The notes beneath the pieces are model-generated. The model did not search any database, was not told the origin of the DNA, and saw only the letters and a list, made by a program, of their open reading frames with translations. DNA of 43,158 nucleotides from an uncultured Fibrobacter sp. (GTDB taxonomy: Bacteria > Fibrobacterota > Fibrobacteria > Fibrobacterales > Fibrobacteraceae): NCBI GenBank assembly GCA_946405515.1, contig CAMJHM010000015.1, positions 1 through 43,158 of the forward strand. Direction: 5' to 3'. This document shows positions 30,523 through 40,438 of this stretch, in pieces (within the stretch, counting starts at the first letter, position 1; each line of letters opens with the position of its first letter). A program made the position numbers and the translations under genes.

Positions 30523-33411
30523 TTACCGAATTGCTACCCTGGAAACCAGGCTTTGCCCCCCGACACGCACTCGGGCAACAAAGAGTCCCGAACGGGCAAC
30601 ACGGAGATTGGCTCCATTGGCCCCACCTTGGGCACTGAAGGACGCCGAGGAGACCACCCTCCCCTGCAAATCCAAGAGTTCCACTTTCGCAGTTTTCACG
30701 GCAAGGCCTGCACTTGCGACAAAACCGACATACAACTGGCCAGGGGACTGACGGAACTTGAGACTGTTTAAAGAGTAGGTTACAGGGACCTTCGGAGTAG
30801 AGGCCACACGAATTGTCGCCTCTCTAGCGCGAGCAAGAAGCTTTACACCAACACTATCGCCATCCGACAGTTCGGCAGTTTCACCATCGACGGTGACAAA
30901 CACACGTAAGCCGCTCGAGCGCAGGGCCGCAACCCCTTCAACCGAGATAAAGGCATCTCGCTCGCTCCCTGCTTGGAGTTCCAGCGTCCATTCGTAGGCG
31001 CCATTCTTCGCAAAAGGCTTTACCGACCTTGCCAAATGCGAGCCACGTTCCCCGAGCACAGATAGATTCACATGATCTCCCATGGCGGAGGGAGGTTCTT
31101 CTTGGCTAAGTTCACGTGCCGATGCTCCCAAAATATTCCACGAATCCATGTGCCCTTGCCTATCCTTGAGCACAAGCCGGAGTTCCCAGCCATCATTCTC
31201 GTTTTTCTTCGCAAGAGCCATGCGAGTCATCGCGGGGCCATCCCATAACGAACTATCGAAAACAGGCTCGCCATCCAGAGCCCAAGTTATGGCCCTGTCC
31301 ACCTTCGTCCATACAGCTTCGTACGGGCCAAGGACTGTCGGGATTTCGTATTCGCGGGTTTTCGGGTTCCAGCGCCAGAACTGCACGGAATCACCTGCAA
31401 CATCGGCATGCAGGTCCACATAATAGCCGTGCGGGTTCGCCACCAGATTCCAACCACTGTTCAGGCTGTCAAGTTCCCAGGCAAACGCGGCCTCGCCCGC
31501 AGTCTCCCCGGCAAGCGAAAGCGTGCGACCTTCTAGACTGTTATACCAATAGCCGTCAACTGCCGAGGGTTTGCTCCCCCGTTTCAGCCGGCGATACTGC
31601 AGGAACTCGGCTCCACCATAGGATTCGTCCCAATGGTAGAACAACTGGTCGTCATCCCACTTGAGTTTTTCCATATCGACGCCAGAGAGCGAAACCATCG
31701 CCCAGGCACCCGTATCAATGGCCATCTCGCCTGCAACACGCAGGGTATCGACATAACTTGCAGAATCAAGGTCATGGAACACCTTCGCCTCGACGACATA
31801 TTCGCCCACAGGCGCCGGCACAAGCCGCCATTCCCCTTCGAGCACAACCGTCTCCGCAGAATCCACAAGCAGCGAATCCACAATGTAGCCTTCCGGCCCC
31901 TTGACCGTCACGCGGAAACCGACCTTGCGGAAGATGTTCATCTCCCCGGTGCTATAGCGGAGCCGCGCCGCATTCCCAGAAACTTCAAGGCCGGATTCAA
32001 CATCCACACGAAGCGGTTCCGGATCAGGGCCGGGCACAAAACGGGCGTTCATTTGCGTTGCGCCAACAACCCAAATCCAGCCACAGTCCACAACGGAACT
32101 CGACCTATTCACGCGAGTTTTCGCCTTTCTCTTGGACGATTCCTCGGCCAACATGTTGTACGCAATTTTCCCGTCCAGGACAAACGCGGAATCCGGCACA
32201 GCACGCACCATAAACGGGAGCCCGATTGCACTGTGCGGAACCCTGAGCGTATCGCGGAAGCTACGAACTATCGTATCGCCCGAGATCACTTGCAAAAGTT
32301 CCATACCGCCACGGTCGGCATCAAGCGTCACATTGACTCCAGCACATTCTGGGCCATACGTCCAGTTCGGCTTCAATACCAAGACTTCGTCTTCGGACCG
32401 GAGCAGCGCCATATCGAAATCGGAACTCTTGAACATCCGGCCACCCACATCGCGGTCTGCAATGGACCAGCCATCAAAACAAGCATCCACACGATAAACC
32501 GTGGGGAAATCGCCACCACCGTCTGCCATGGAAACTTCATCCTTCCATGACTCGTCATAGAAAGTGCTATCATCCCTAGTAAAAACAAACGAATGAAGAT
32601 TTTTGTGGGACGTGGCATAGAATTCCACATTAAACTGAACCGAAGAGAACTCAATATCGTCGTCACCATCCAGGATTTTAAGAGCCTTCTTGAGTACACC
32701 CTCTAAGTTGACCGTATCCGACCAAACGCGCCTCATAAAGCGCAGTGATGCCAATGCATCCAACGTAGACTGCGAAACACTGGCAGAAGCATCTTCGTCC
32801 AGTTCAACAGAAAAGAACATATAAAGGCTGTCCAGTTCTTCCCCCGGTTCAACCACCGGGGAAACGCGCAAATTCGTCACAAAGGGGACCGACTCGGAGT
32901 GCCCCTGCGAAAGATTTTCTTTGCCCGTTGGCACCATAATTTTGATAGGCACAGGTCCCTCGTTGGAAACGAGCAGGTTCTTCAGGACTGGTTTGCCAAA
33001 GGTGGCACTATAGTACATCTGGACCGTGGCATTTTCCTTCAGGTTCTGTACAAAGTCCTGGAAAAAGTATCCGGCCTTCTGTTTAGTGAAATCATAAAAC
33101 AACGCGCGAGTCGGAGTCTGCACAAGGACACTGTCCAGATCCATCGCATTTATCCCTATTTCGTTTACGATTCCGAACAAGGGAATTTCGTCCAAGTCTC
33201 CGGCATCGAACTCGCGGACTACCGGCATAAAAGAATAAATGGACAAGCCGCTCTTTTCAAACCGGCAAACGACCACTCCATCCGATATATAGTATTCAAT
33301 ATTAAAATGTGGTTTTGGTGCGAGGACTACTGGACCTGCAGAAGCAATAGAAAAGGACGCCATCAGAAAAATGGCGACCATACGCAATGTCAATCCTGCA
33401 GATATCCTCAT
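30523..33411 (-). CDS. Secreted protein with type IX-like C-terminal tail (paralog 1)
   Basis: 962 residues. Signal peptide MRISAGLTLRMVAIFLMASFSIASA. Residues 26-560 form a beta-rich region of unknown family. Residues about 569-962 align along their whole length with the C-terminal ~390 residues of the next protein (WAMVSLSGVD/WQMVSLADVD; LNSGWNLVANP/INSGWNMVANP; REYEIPTVLGPYEAVW/GEYEIPTELQPYEAIW). The last ~75 residues (KVELLDLQGRVVSSASF ... GLFVARVRVGGQSLVSRVAIR) look like a type IX secretion C-terminal sorting domain. It lies 73 bp downstream of its paralog on the same strand, but a TATTTT box 7 nt before its ATG suggests its own start site. Confidence 0.83.
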   Translation of the reverse strand: MRISAGLTLRMVAIFLMASFSIASAGPVVLAPKPHFNIEYYISDGVVVCRFEKSGLSIYSFMPVVREFDAGDLDEIPLFGIVNEIGINAMDLDSVLVQTPTRALFYDFTKQKAGYFFQDFVQNLKENATVQMYYSATFGKPVLKNLLVSNEGPVPIKIMVPTGKENLSQGHSESVPFVTNLRVSPVVEPGEELDSLYMFFSVELDEDASASVSQSTLDALASLRFMRRVWSDTVNLEGVLKKALKILDGDDDIEFSSVQFNVEFYATSHKNLHSFVFTRDDSTFYDESWKDEVSMADGGGDFPTVYRVDACFDGWSIADRDVGGRMFKSSDFDMALLRSEDEVLVLKPNWTYGPECAGVNVTLDADRGGMELLQVISGDTIVRSFRDTLRVPHSAIGLPFMVRAVPDSAFVLDGKIAYNMLAEESSKRKAKTRVNRSSSVVDCGWIWVVGATQMNARFVPGPDPEPLRVDVESGLEVSGNAARLRYSTGEMNIFRKVGFRVTVKGPEGYIVDSLLVDSAETVVLEGEWRLVPAPVGEYVVEAKVFHDLDSASYVDTLRVAGEMAIDTGAWAMVSLSGVDMEKLKWDDDQLFYHWDESYGGAEFLQYRRLKRGSKPSAVDGYWYNSLEGRTLSLAGETAGEAAFAWELDSLNSGWNLVANPHGYYVDLHADVAGDSVQFWRWNPKTREYEIPTVLGPYEAVWTKVDRAITWALDGEPVFDSSLWDGPAMTRMALAKKNENDGWELRLVLKDRQGHMDSWNILGASARELSQEEPPSAMGDHVNLSVLGERGSHLARSVKPFAKNGAYEWTLELQAGSERDAFISVEGVAALRSSGLRVFVTVDGETAELSDGDSVGVKLLARAREATIRVASTPKVPVTYSLNSLKFRQSPGQLYVGFVASAGLAVKTAKVELLDLQGRVVSSASFSAQGGANGANLRVARSGLFVARVRVGGQSLVSRVAIR

Positions 33412-33418
33412 AGCAAAG

Positions 33419-33424
33419 AAAATA
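33419..33424 (-). promoter_or_regulatory. Candidate -10 box for paralog 1
   Basis: On the minus strand TATTTT, 7 nt, then ATG at 33411, within a longer AT-rich stretch with other possible boxes. Confidence 0.4.
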
Positions 33425-33484
33425 TATAATATCGGACAATTTTGCTACAACAATCTTACAAAATAGCCATTTGAGAGGGGGAAA

Positions 33485-36400
33485 TTAGCGCAAAACGACT
33501 TTTTGAGCGAAATTCTGGCTCCCAGAACGAATTCTGAAGATATAGAGCCCTCCTTCGGGCGCCGGGAAATTCACGCTGTTCTTGCCATCCACAGAGACCG
33601 CTGACAGCGATGCAATCACCTTCCCGGAAACATCCAAGAGTTCCACCTTCGCGTTCCGGCCTGCAAGTCCATTTGTTGCCACGAACTGGACATTGACGGC
33701 ACTACCGCTACGATAGAAGCGGACATCCTTGAATGCGTATTCCACCTCGGGCTTGGCTTGCGGGGCCACACGGACGACAGCCGTCTTCTTGAGGGAGCCG
33801 ACCTTTACAGGAATCGCCTTGCCATCCTTCGCCTCGACCGTCTTGCCGTCCACCGTCACGAACACCTTGTTGCCCGTCGACTTTGCTTCAGCAAGACCCT
33901 CCAATTTAAGATACGCAGTTCTCTCACTCGACGCACTCAACTGGAGAGTCCATTCCATTTCTTCTGCTGCTGGCCTGAACGACCTCGCGAGGGCGCGGCC
34001 ATCCTCGACAATCGAAAGCGACACATAATCGCCCATGCCAGAAGGCGGTTCGTCGCTCTTGAACACCTTGCTGCTCGTACCGAACAAGTTCCAGGAATCC
34101 TTCTTGCCATTGTCATCGGACAAGATGGCACGGATAGTCCAACCATCAGACGACTTCTTGAGCGCAGAAACCTTTGCGAGGGACTTCGTCCCGCTCTTCT
34201 TGAATTTCGGAGTTGCGGGGAACTGGATTGTCTGCGGACCACGCACCTGTACCCAGATGGCCTCATAAGGCTGCAGTTCCGTCGGAATTTCGTATTCACC
34301 AGACTCAACGTTCCAGCTCCACATCTCAACATCGGAATCCTCTATCGCAGACAGGTCAACGTTCCAACTATAGGGGTTGGCCACCATGTTCCAGCCACTA
34401 TTGATGCTGTCGACATTCCAGACAATTTCTGCATTATCAACATACTTGGCAACCTTGCGTTTCAGGGGAGCTCCGTCATAGGAACCATACCAGTACCCAG
34501 TCATCCCGGAAACCTCATCGGAGCGGGAATAGGCACGGTACTGCAAGTAGTCGCCCATCTCCAAAGCTTCGTCCCAGCTGTAGAGCACATGGTATTCGTC
34601 CAAGTGCAACTTGCGAAGATCGACATCGGCGAGCGAAACCATCTGCCAGTGGCTTCTCTGGACACGAGTTTCATTCCAGGAGCCCCCATAAACAAAGGCG
34701 GAATCCATATCGCCACGCAAGGCAATTTCATAGACAATCGAATCACCGGGGGTTACACCAAAGGTCACAGATGCACCCCGCACAGAACCGGGTATGGAAT
34801 CGAACAACAGTGTATCGACCAAGGTGGAGACACCGGACAACACGCGGACCGACAACCCGACCTTACCGGCCAAGGAATCCACACTGGCGTTAAACTTGAG
34901 ACGCGCCATGGAGCCAGCCCATTCTATCTTGTGCGACTCGATTTTGAGAGCCGGGACACGAATAATTACCAAAGCACTGCTAGAAACGGGCAGTTCAAAC
35001 GAAGAGGACGACACAGGTAGCGGCAATTCAGAAGAACTGGAGATAACCGGCACGAACTCCGAAGAACTGAGCGGGAAGAACCAGGAACTAGAACTTACAG
35101 GCGGAGGCAGTTCAATCGAACTAGAACTGATCAACCAAGGCCATGCGATAGAACTGGAACTAAACGTCGGGAACTGGAACGAGCTCGAACTGAATGTCGG
35201 GAACCAGAACGAACAGGAGCTCGGCACAGGGAACTGGCTGGAACTCGACTGCGGTTCCGAGGAACTGGACACCGCCACGGACGACGATGACGGAGGATTG
35301 GTGACAATCGGCTTCGCAAGCAGGTACGGGAAGTCATCGTTCAAGCCATCCTTGCGGGCCCAATATTCAACACCATTCTCGGCAAACGGTTCGTTCAGGA
35401 AGTCAGCAAATTCATCCATCTTCATAGAAGCAACAATCTTTGTGCCGTTGAAATTCTCGTTAACCGCCTCGGACTCACCATTACGGACATTGTAACGCAC
35501 ATCCCAACACGTGGCATTGCCGTTCAACTTGGTCTTGCCTCTGCACTCGTTCTCGATCAGGCTCCAGTCATCGCCCTGCGCCGACGACAAATATTTGGCA
35601 TTGCCCCCCTCGAACTTGCCAAAGGCATCAAGAGCATCCTCACCATTATGGTACGTGGAAACAATTTTCCTGAACACCTTCGTTCCGTTCAGCGTAAGCA
35701 GGCCGACCAAGTAACCCTCGTGAACATCGTTCGTAAGGTTCCTGCCAGGAATCGGATGGATTGTGCCGATATGGTACACATTCTCCATAGCAAAGCCCTT
35801 GCTGCTCAGCAAGCGTCCGAATACGCCACCTACATACAGGGAGTCGGCCTGGGAGAAATCCCCATCCACGTTGAAGTCGCCGATAATCGCGACATGGTCC
35901 ACTTTGTTCGGCATGACGCAGTAACCGCAAAGCCCGCCCACAACAGCAGAACCCTCTACCGGGAATGCAGGATCCGCCCCGGCATTGAGGGCAAGCAAGG
36001 ACGGATTGTCCAGCTGGACATTTTCAAAGGCCACATAGAGGACGCCCGCATTATCGGCAAACGAACCGAAAATACCACCCATACGGACGATGTTCAGGCT
36101 ATCGGTCACCGAAACACGGCCATTGAACAGGGCGTTGCGCACCGTCAAGACGGAATCTCCGTCCGTGTACGATCCAATCGTATTGGGCCGAGTCACGGCC
36201 TTACCGACAAAGCCACCCACCATCAAAGAATCAATTGCAGCGACTTCGCTGCCTCCGGCGGTATGCCCTTGAAGGCCGCTTATAGCGACTTTTATTTCCA
36301 TCGACGAGATATTATCCACCAAGGCATCCGCATGACGGGCAAGGCAAGCGCTACCGGCAAAGCCACCCATGAATACGTTGGCACTTATGTTCTCGACATC

Positions 36401-37924
36401 CGGCTTTTTAACCAGCACGAGCGGTCCGCTAGTTTGGGAATTGGAAATAGAAACAAACGATTCGCTCGTTACTTCGTTCTTGGTCGATACGCAAGTTTGT
36501 TCACCAATCAAGCCGCCAGAATAGTACTCGTAAAAATCCGCCTTCGTCAGAGAGTCCTTAATGTTAGGAGTCACATCTACGTTGCTGATTTTGAATTTGG
36601 CACCCCCATCAAGCGCACTGCGGCCAATCAAGCCGCCCAAATGCACTACCGAGCCCTGCGACCTGTTAATAGAACCATAAAAGGCGACATTATTCACTGA
36701 CAAATCCATAATTTCGTCGGCCTGATTCATGTAGGGCGCCACCTCCCCTATGAGGCCGCCCATCGTCTTTCCACTGAAAATCTTGGTATAAACCCGATCT
36801 TTCAAAGGCTTTTTCAGCATTGTCACATTTTCAATTTTCATGGAGTCGATTTCGGGGATGTTATTTTTCCGCCGAGAAAGCACATACATGCCAACTAGGC
36901 CCCCAACAACAGTAGACGTGTCGGCAGACAGATTCTGAACCCTGGAGATCACATTGATATCTTGCAAGTTAAGATTCACGGCATACGCAACAAGGCCTCC
37001 TAGGTAGGCACGATAACCGCTCCCCCAACCCGTAAGATTGCCTCCCGCATAGTCATCCGCATCGCCCAGGTCCACCTCGTTATAGATGATGAGGTCGTCG
37101 TTACTGAAGATCCGTAAAAAGGTGCTGTTTTCCAAATAGCCGGCAAGGCCCCCAGCCATGGGGGCAGAGATTCGGACATTGTCCAAAGTGTCATCGTATA
37201 ACAAAGACCGCGTCATTACGCCCGCCAAACCACCAACAGGCCCGAAATAGGAGGCCTTGGGTGTCACGGAAGAAGCCGCATCGGGGCCCTTTATGGTAAA
37301 ACGAAAATTTTTGAGAACCAGATTATGGACATTGACCGAATCAAGTTCCTTGAAAAAACCAATTGTATCGAGAACGCGATCAACCGAATAATCAATGATT
37401 TCTGTATAGCACACATTCTTGACGTCAAACCCGTTTCCGCTAATTTCCCCGTAATTCGGCTTGAACTTAAGGGGAGTGTGATTGACAGCGCAAACCGTAT
37501 CTCCGCCAACGACTTCAATTTGTCCAAAATCAAAATCACTCAAGAACACAATCGTTCCGCTCTTCAGCGGATCCCAAAAACTGTTACCCCCCGCAGGGCG
37601 CCAATCCGCATTCATCAAAGAATCAAGAACAAATGCTGTACGGGAGAGCGTATTCAATCTCGCTCCAGTACACCTTGCCCCTTCCATATTACTGCCGCCA
37701 AACTGCGTGCCACCGAACAGCGCACCACCGAACTGAGGAAAAACGTAAGCCGTTGCAGGAATCGCACTATTACCACAGGAGTCTGTTCCCTGCGAAATAT
37801 AAGCTGTACCATTATTGTCATCATAGAGATTTACAAAGCCCGCATTGTTTTCCAATCCCTGAGCAAAGACGGATCCCGCCGTAAGGAATCCCCAAATGAA
37901 TAAAAAAATGGATTTTATTTTCAT
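33485..37924 (-). CDS. Large secreted GLUG-repeat protein with Ser-rich linker and type IX-like tail (paralog 2)
   Basis: 1479 residues. Signal peptide MKIKSIFLFIWGFLTAGSVFA. Residues about 225-760 contain at least nine GG-(L/F/V/I)-x-G motifs (GGLAGVM, GGLVGMY, GGLIGEV, GGFAGSA, GGLCGYC and others) typical of GLUG repeats, a beta-solenoid-like surface module. Residues about 878-983 are a linker of repeated SSSS blocks separated by hydrophobic-proline words, a style common in Fibrobacter secreted proteins. Residues 1088-1479 are the module shared with paralog 1, ending in a type IX-like sorting domain (KVELLDVSGKVIASLSA ... GGLYIFRIRSGSQNFAQKVVLR). Probably surface-attached and adhesive or substrate-binding; no catalytic domain is recognised. 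Confidence 0.86.
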   Translation of the reverse strand: MKIKSIFLFIWGFLTAGSVFAQGLENNAGFVNLYDDNNGTAYISQGTDSCGNSAIPATAYVFPQFGGALFGGTQFGGSNMEGARCTGARLNTLSRTAFVLDSLMNADWRPAGGNSFWDPLKSGTIVFLSDFDFGQIEVVGGDTVCAVNHTPLKFKPNYGEISGNGFDVKNVCYTEIIDYSVDRVLDTIGFFKELDSVNVHNLVLKNFRFTIKGPDAASSVTPKASYFGPVGGLAGVMTRSLLYDDTLDNVRISAPMAGGLAGYLENSTFLRIFSNDDLIIYNEVDLGDADDYAGGNLTGWGSGYRAYLGGLVAYAVNLNLQDINVISRVQNLSADTSTVVGGLVGMYVLSRRKNNIPEIDSMKIENVTMLKKPLKDRVYTKIFSGKTMGGLIGEVAPYMNQADEIMDLSVNNVAFYGSINRSQGSVVHLGGLIGRSALDGGAKFKISNVDVTPNIKDSLTKADFYEYYSGGLIGEQTCVSTKNEVTSESFVSISNSQTSGPLVLVKKPDVENISANVFMGGFAGSACLARHADALVDNISSMEIKVAISGLQGHTAGGSEVAAIDSLMVGGFVGKAVTRPNTIGSYTDGDSVLTVRNALFNGRVSVTDSLNIVRMGGIFGSFADNAGVLYVAFENVQLDNPSLLALNAGADPAFPVEGSAVVGGLCGYCVMPNKVDHVAIIGDFNVDGDFSQADSLYVGGVFGRLLSSKGFAMENVYHIGTIHPIPGRNLTNDVHEGYLVGLLTLNGTKVFRKIVSTYHNGEDALDAFGKFEGGNAKYLSSAQGDDWSLIENECRGKTKLNGNATCWDVRYNVRNGESEAVNENFNGTKIVASMKMDEFADFLNEPFAENGVEYWARKDGLNDDFPYLLAKPIVTNPPSSSSVAVSSSSEPQSSSSQFPVPSSCSFWFPTFSSSSFQFPTFSSSSIAWPWLISSSSIELPPPVSSSSWFFPLSSSEFVPVISSSSELPLPVSSSSFELPVSSSALVIIRVPALKIESHKIEWAGSMARLKFNASVDSLAGKVGLSVRVLSGVSTLVDTLLFDSIPGSVRGASVTFGVTPGDSIVYEIALRGDMDSAFVYGGSWNETRVQRSHWQMVSLADVDLRKLHLDEYHVLYSWDEALEMGDYLQYRAYSRSDEVSGMTGYWYGSYDGAPLKRKVAKYVDNAEIVWNVDSINSGWNMVANPYSWNVDLSAIEDSDVEMWSWNVESGEYEIPTELQPYEAIWVQVRGPQTIQFPATPKFKKSGTKSLAKVSALKKSSDGWTIRAILSDDNGKKDSWNLFGTSSKVFKSDEPPSGMGDYVSLSIVEDGRALARSFRPAAEEMEWTLQLSASSERTAYLKLEGLAEAKSTGNKVFVTVDGKTVEAKDGKAIPVKVGSLKKTAVVRVAPQAKPEVEYAFKDVRFYRSGSAVNVQFVATNGLAGRNAKVELLDVSGKVIASLSAVSVDGKNSVNFPAPEGGLYIFRIRSGSQNFAQKVVLR

Positions 37925-38106
37925 GCCTTATACCCTGCCTCGATTATTTTCTCTATATAAGATACTATCAAAAAGGGGAAATATTCCAATTGAGAGTTTC
38001 TTTTTATTTACACTGTGATAGGGCGCAACTGCAAAAACTGCCCAAAATACTACAAAATGACAGGCGTCACATGTTTAATTTTGTACAACACTTTTTTGGG
38101 GTAAGA
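37925..38106. promoter_or_regulatory. Upstream region of paralog 2
   Basis: AT-rich, with TATATA about 35 bp before the ATG on the minus strand and an AGG-rich leader (AGGCAGGG, AAGG) giving a usual ribosome site. The rest of this 180-bp stretch shows no gene. Confidence 0.4.
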
Positions 38107-38183
38107 GGCTAGGATCTAGAGGCTAGAATCTAGGGGGATGAGGCACGAGCGGTGAGGTATGAGCGGCGAGCTGTGAGGCTTCG
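38107..38183. repeat. Eleven in-register heptads (island B, left part)
   Basis: Eleven consecutive 7-mers without a gap. They begin as GGCTAGG/ATCTAGA alternation and continue as G-rich words ending in GA (GGCACGA, GCGGTGA). Position 6 is G in ten of eleven. Confidence 0.93.
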
Positions 38184-38323
38184 AGAGACTAGAGAATACC
38201 TTTGACCACTTAGTGCTTTAGCACTTATGTGGGCATGGCCACCTTTAGGTGGGAGGCTAGTGAAAAGAATCACGCACTTCGTGCGTCAATATAAGACGGC
38301 GAAGCCGTGATATTTTTCCCTAG
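38174..38323. repeat. 150-bp inverted repeat, copy B (hairpin array)
   Basis: Reverse complement of 28184-28333 with a single mismatch. Same four hairpins in opposite order. Confidence 0.97.
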
Positions 38324-38452
38324 ATCCTAGATCCTAACCCCTAACCTCTATTTACCGCACACCTCAAAGGCACGAAGTGCCGACCTCGTGCCTCAAAGCG
38401 AGCTTGCGAGCGACCTCATACCTCAAAGGGAGCGTAGCGACCGACCTCGCGC
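38324..38452. repeat. Island B, right part: CCTAA heptads and CCTCAAAG/GACCTC units
   Basis: Four heptads of ATCCTAG/CCCCTAA type (38324-38351), then three units of about 30 bp starting at 38362, 38391 and 38421. Each has CCTCAAAG, a variable insert, and GACCTC. The first insert is the hairpin GGCAC-GAA-GTGCC (38369-38381). The array ends exactly at the stop codon of the next gene. Confidence 0.88.
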
Positions 38453-40258
38453 CTACTTCACATCGTATTCGGGGATCGGCAGGCTTTCGCCGGATTTCAT
38501 CGCGGCATCAAGCTTCTTAGACTTTTCCGGATCGAGCCACCAGTAAACAGGGATGGCGTCTTCGCGGTTGAAGTGGTCCAGCACCTTTTCGGGCATGCCA
38601 TAGCGGTTCCAGTACAAAATGCGGTGGTGATCGCACTGCCACATGAGTACATACGGCACAATTTCGGCGAGGCGGTTATCCAAAGCCTTCAAGATTTCGT
38701 TGCGCTTGGCGAGGTCAAATTCAGTCTTCTGCAAGTTGATAAGGCTATCGACAACTTTATCCTGAACGCCAGCAAGGTTGTTCGTACCCTTCTGGAGTGC
38801 GGTGGCGGAATGCCAGCTCGCTTCGGGGTCACGGAGGCGGCCTGCCCCCCAATTCACCCAGTAGAGGTCGAAGTCCGCATCGTCGAGGCGCTTGCGGAGC
38901 GTACTCTGGCTCATCTGCTCGATGGTCGCCACCACGCCCACCTTCTTCAGGTCTTCCTGGAACAGCGTGAGGTGGCGCAGGTCTTCTTGGCTCGTGATGA
39001 AGTTGATGGCGAAGGCCTTGCCGTCTTTCTCGAGCACGCCCTGGGCGTTCACCTTGTAGCCCGCTTCGGCAAAGAGGGCGCGGGCGCTGTCCGGGTTGAA
39101 CTTGTAGAGCGGTGCGGTCGGGTTCTGGTTGCCTTCCCACAAGTCGGGGTAGTAGCTGTTCAGCAAGAAGTACTGGCCGAACATGTACTTCTCGTTCATG
39201 GCCTCGCGGTTCAGAAGCATGCTCAAGGCACGGCGGACGCGGACGTCCTGGAACTGCGGCTTGCGCAGGTTGATGGCCATACCCTGGAAGCCGATGGGCT
39301 CCTTGTTAAAGATACGCTGTTTGACGGCCCAGCCCTTCTTGACGGCATCGAAGTCGGTCTGCTTCATCCAGATGCTGCTGGTATAGATGGCATAGGCGTT
39401 GAAGTCCTGCTTCTTGAAGGCTTCGAGCGCCTTCGTCTGGTCGTTCATGAAGCGGTAGCGGATTTTCTGGAAGTTGTACTTGCCGTGGTTCCAGTTCTTT
39501 TTGAAGCCCCACCAGTCGCTGCGGCGCTGGAGTTCCACAAAGCGGTCTTCGCGGAACGTCTTGATGATGTACGGGCCGGAAACAACCGGGAATTCGTAAC
39601 GAATCTTGTTGAAGTCCTTGCCTGCCCACACGTGCTTCGGGAACGCGAGCATGCCCGCCGCTTCCCAGAAGTTGCCCCAGTGCGATTCCTTCGCGGTCAT
39701 CTTCATCGTGAGGCTGTCGACCACCTCGGGGCGGTCGAAACGGCTAAGCCCGACCTTGAAAATCGGGGTGAGGTTCTTCTCGTCCATGATGACGTCGTAG
39801 TAGAACTGCACGTCTTCGGCGGTGACGGGCTTGCCGTCGCTCCACCGGGCCCGCGCATCCACGTGGAAGGTGAACGTCTTGCCGTCTTCGCTAACGCTCC
39901 AGCTGTCGGCGAGGATACCGACTTCGCGGTCCTCGGTGGAGTGCAGACTCACGAGCGGCTCGAACATCATACCCATGAGCTCGGCGGAGAAACTGTTGTA
40001 GTCTTCCCACATGTTGAAGGACTTTGGCATCGCGGAGCCCCAGAGGGTAATCGTTCCGCAGGGGCGGGCGTCCTTCGAGGCAATCGGGTCGAACTCGCCC
40101 GTGGCGGTAGAATCGACCGGCAGTTCCGGGCAGTTCAGTTCGGCGGACTTGCCCGCGGACTTGGAGGCGCCCTGTTCGTTGCAGGCCGTGAGGGCCAAGG
40201 CAGACAGCATCAGGGATGCCAGTGCAATACCATAAATTCTCGTCTTCATATTCTTCAT
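38453..40258 (-). CDS. Family 5 extracellular solute-binding lipoprotein (oligopeptide/YejA type)
   Basis: 601 residues. Signal with lipobox LALTAC, so anchored to a membrane on the periplasmic side. The SBP_bac_5 fold is shown by MMFEPLVSLHSTEDREVGILADSWSVSEDGKTFTFHVDARARWSDGKPVTAEDVQFYYDVIMD, VVSGPYIIKTFREDRFVELQR, and DVRVRRALSMLLNREAMNEKYMF. The length and the WWGFKKNWNHGKYNFQKIRY stretch resemble YejA-like binders. It would deliver a peptide or related ligand to an ABC importer, whose permeases are not in the window. The start at ATG 40258 has no ribosome site; ATG 40249 is equally possible. The TAG stop abuts repeat island B. Confidence 0.92.
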   Translation of the reverse strand: MKNMKTRIYGIALASLMLSALALTACNEQGASKSAGKSAELNCPELPVDSTATGEFDPIASKDARPCGTITLWGSAMPKSFNMWEDYNSFSAELMGMMFEPLVSLHSTEDREVGILADSWSVSEDGKTFTFHVDARARWSDGKPVTAEDVQFYYDVIMDEKNLTPIFKVGLSRFDRPEVVDSLTMKMTAKESHWGNFWEAAGMLAFPKHVWAGKDFNKIRYEFPVVSGPYIIKTFREDRFVELQRRSDWWGFKKNWNHGKYNFQKIRYRFMNDQTKALEAFKKQDFNAYAIYTSSIWMKQTDFDAVKKGWAVKQRIFNKEPIGFQGMAINLRKPQFQDVRVRRALSMLLNREAMNEKYMFGQYFLLNSYYPDLWEGNQNPTAPLYKFNPDSARALFAEAGYKVNAQGVLEKDGKAFAINFITSQEDLRHLTLFQEDLKKVGVVATIEQMSQSTLRKRLDDADFDLYWVNWGAGRLRDPEASWHSATALQKGTNNLAGVQDKVVDSLINLQKTEFDLAKRNEILKALDNRLAEIVPYVLMWQCDHHRILYWNRYGMPEKVLDHFNREDAIPVYWWLDPEKSKKLDAAMKSGESLPIPEYDVK

Positions 40259-40322
40259 ACTATCGTCTCTCGTTTGATTAAGTTTCGAGGCTCGGGCCTC
40301 ATACCCTTCAGATGACTAGCGG

Positions 40323-40383
40323 AGATTGCTTCCGCCACGCTTCGCTCGCGGCAGGCTCTGGCAATCGCCCTTCGCAATGACAA
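40323..40383. repeat. 61-bp dispersed element, copy 2
   Basis: 58 of 61 bases match the reverse complement of 28084-28144. Confidence 0.92.
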
Positions 40384-40408
40384 TTCCTGCGACCAGTCAC
40401 GCCTTCTC

Positions 40409-40436
40409 TCTCGTCTCTCGTCTTTTGTCTCTCGTC
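40409..40436. repeat. Heptad repeat next to the rnc stop
   Basis: Four 7-mers in register (TCTCGTC, TCTCGTC, TTTTGTC, TCTCGTC), two bases from the rnc stop codon on the minus strand. Confidence 0.93.
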
Positions 40437-40438
40437 TA

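Noticed and set aside
38362..38452. CRISPR-like array
   Set aside because: Constant parts are only 6-8 bp and inserts are about 15 bp, self-complementary or repetitive; no cas genes are present.
38573..40315. 580-codon open frame antisense to the solute-binding protein gene
   Set aside because: Shadow of a GC-rich real gene; the translation is Val/Glu/His-rich with no recognisable domain.
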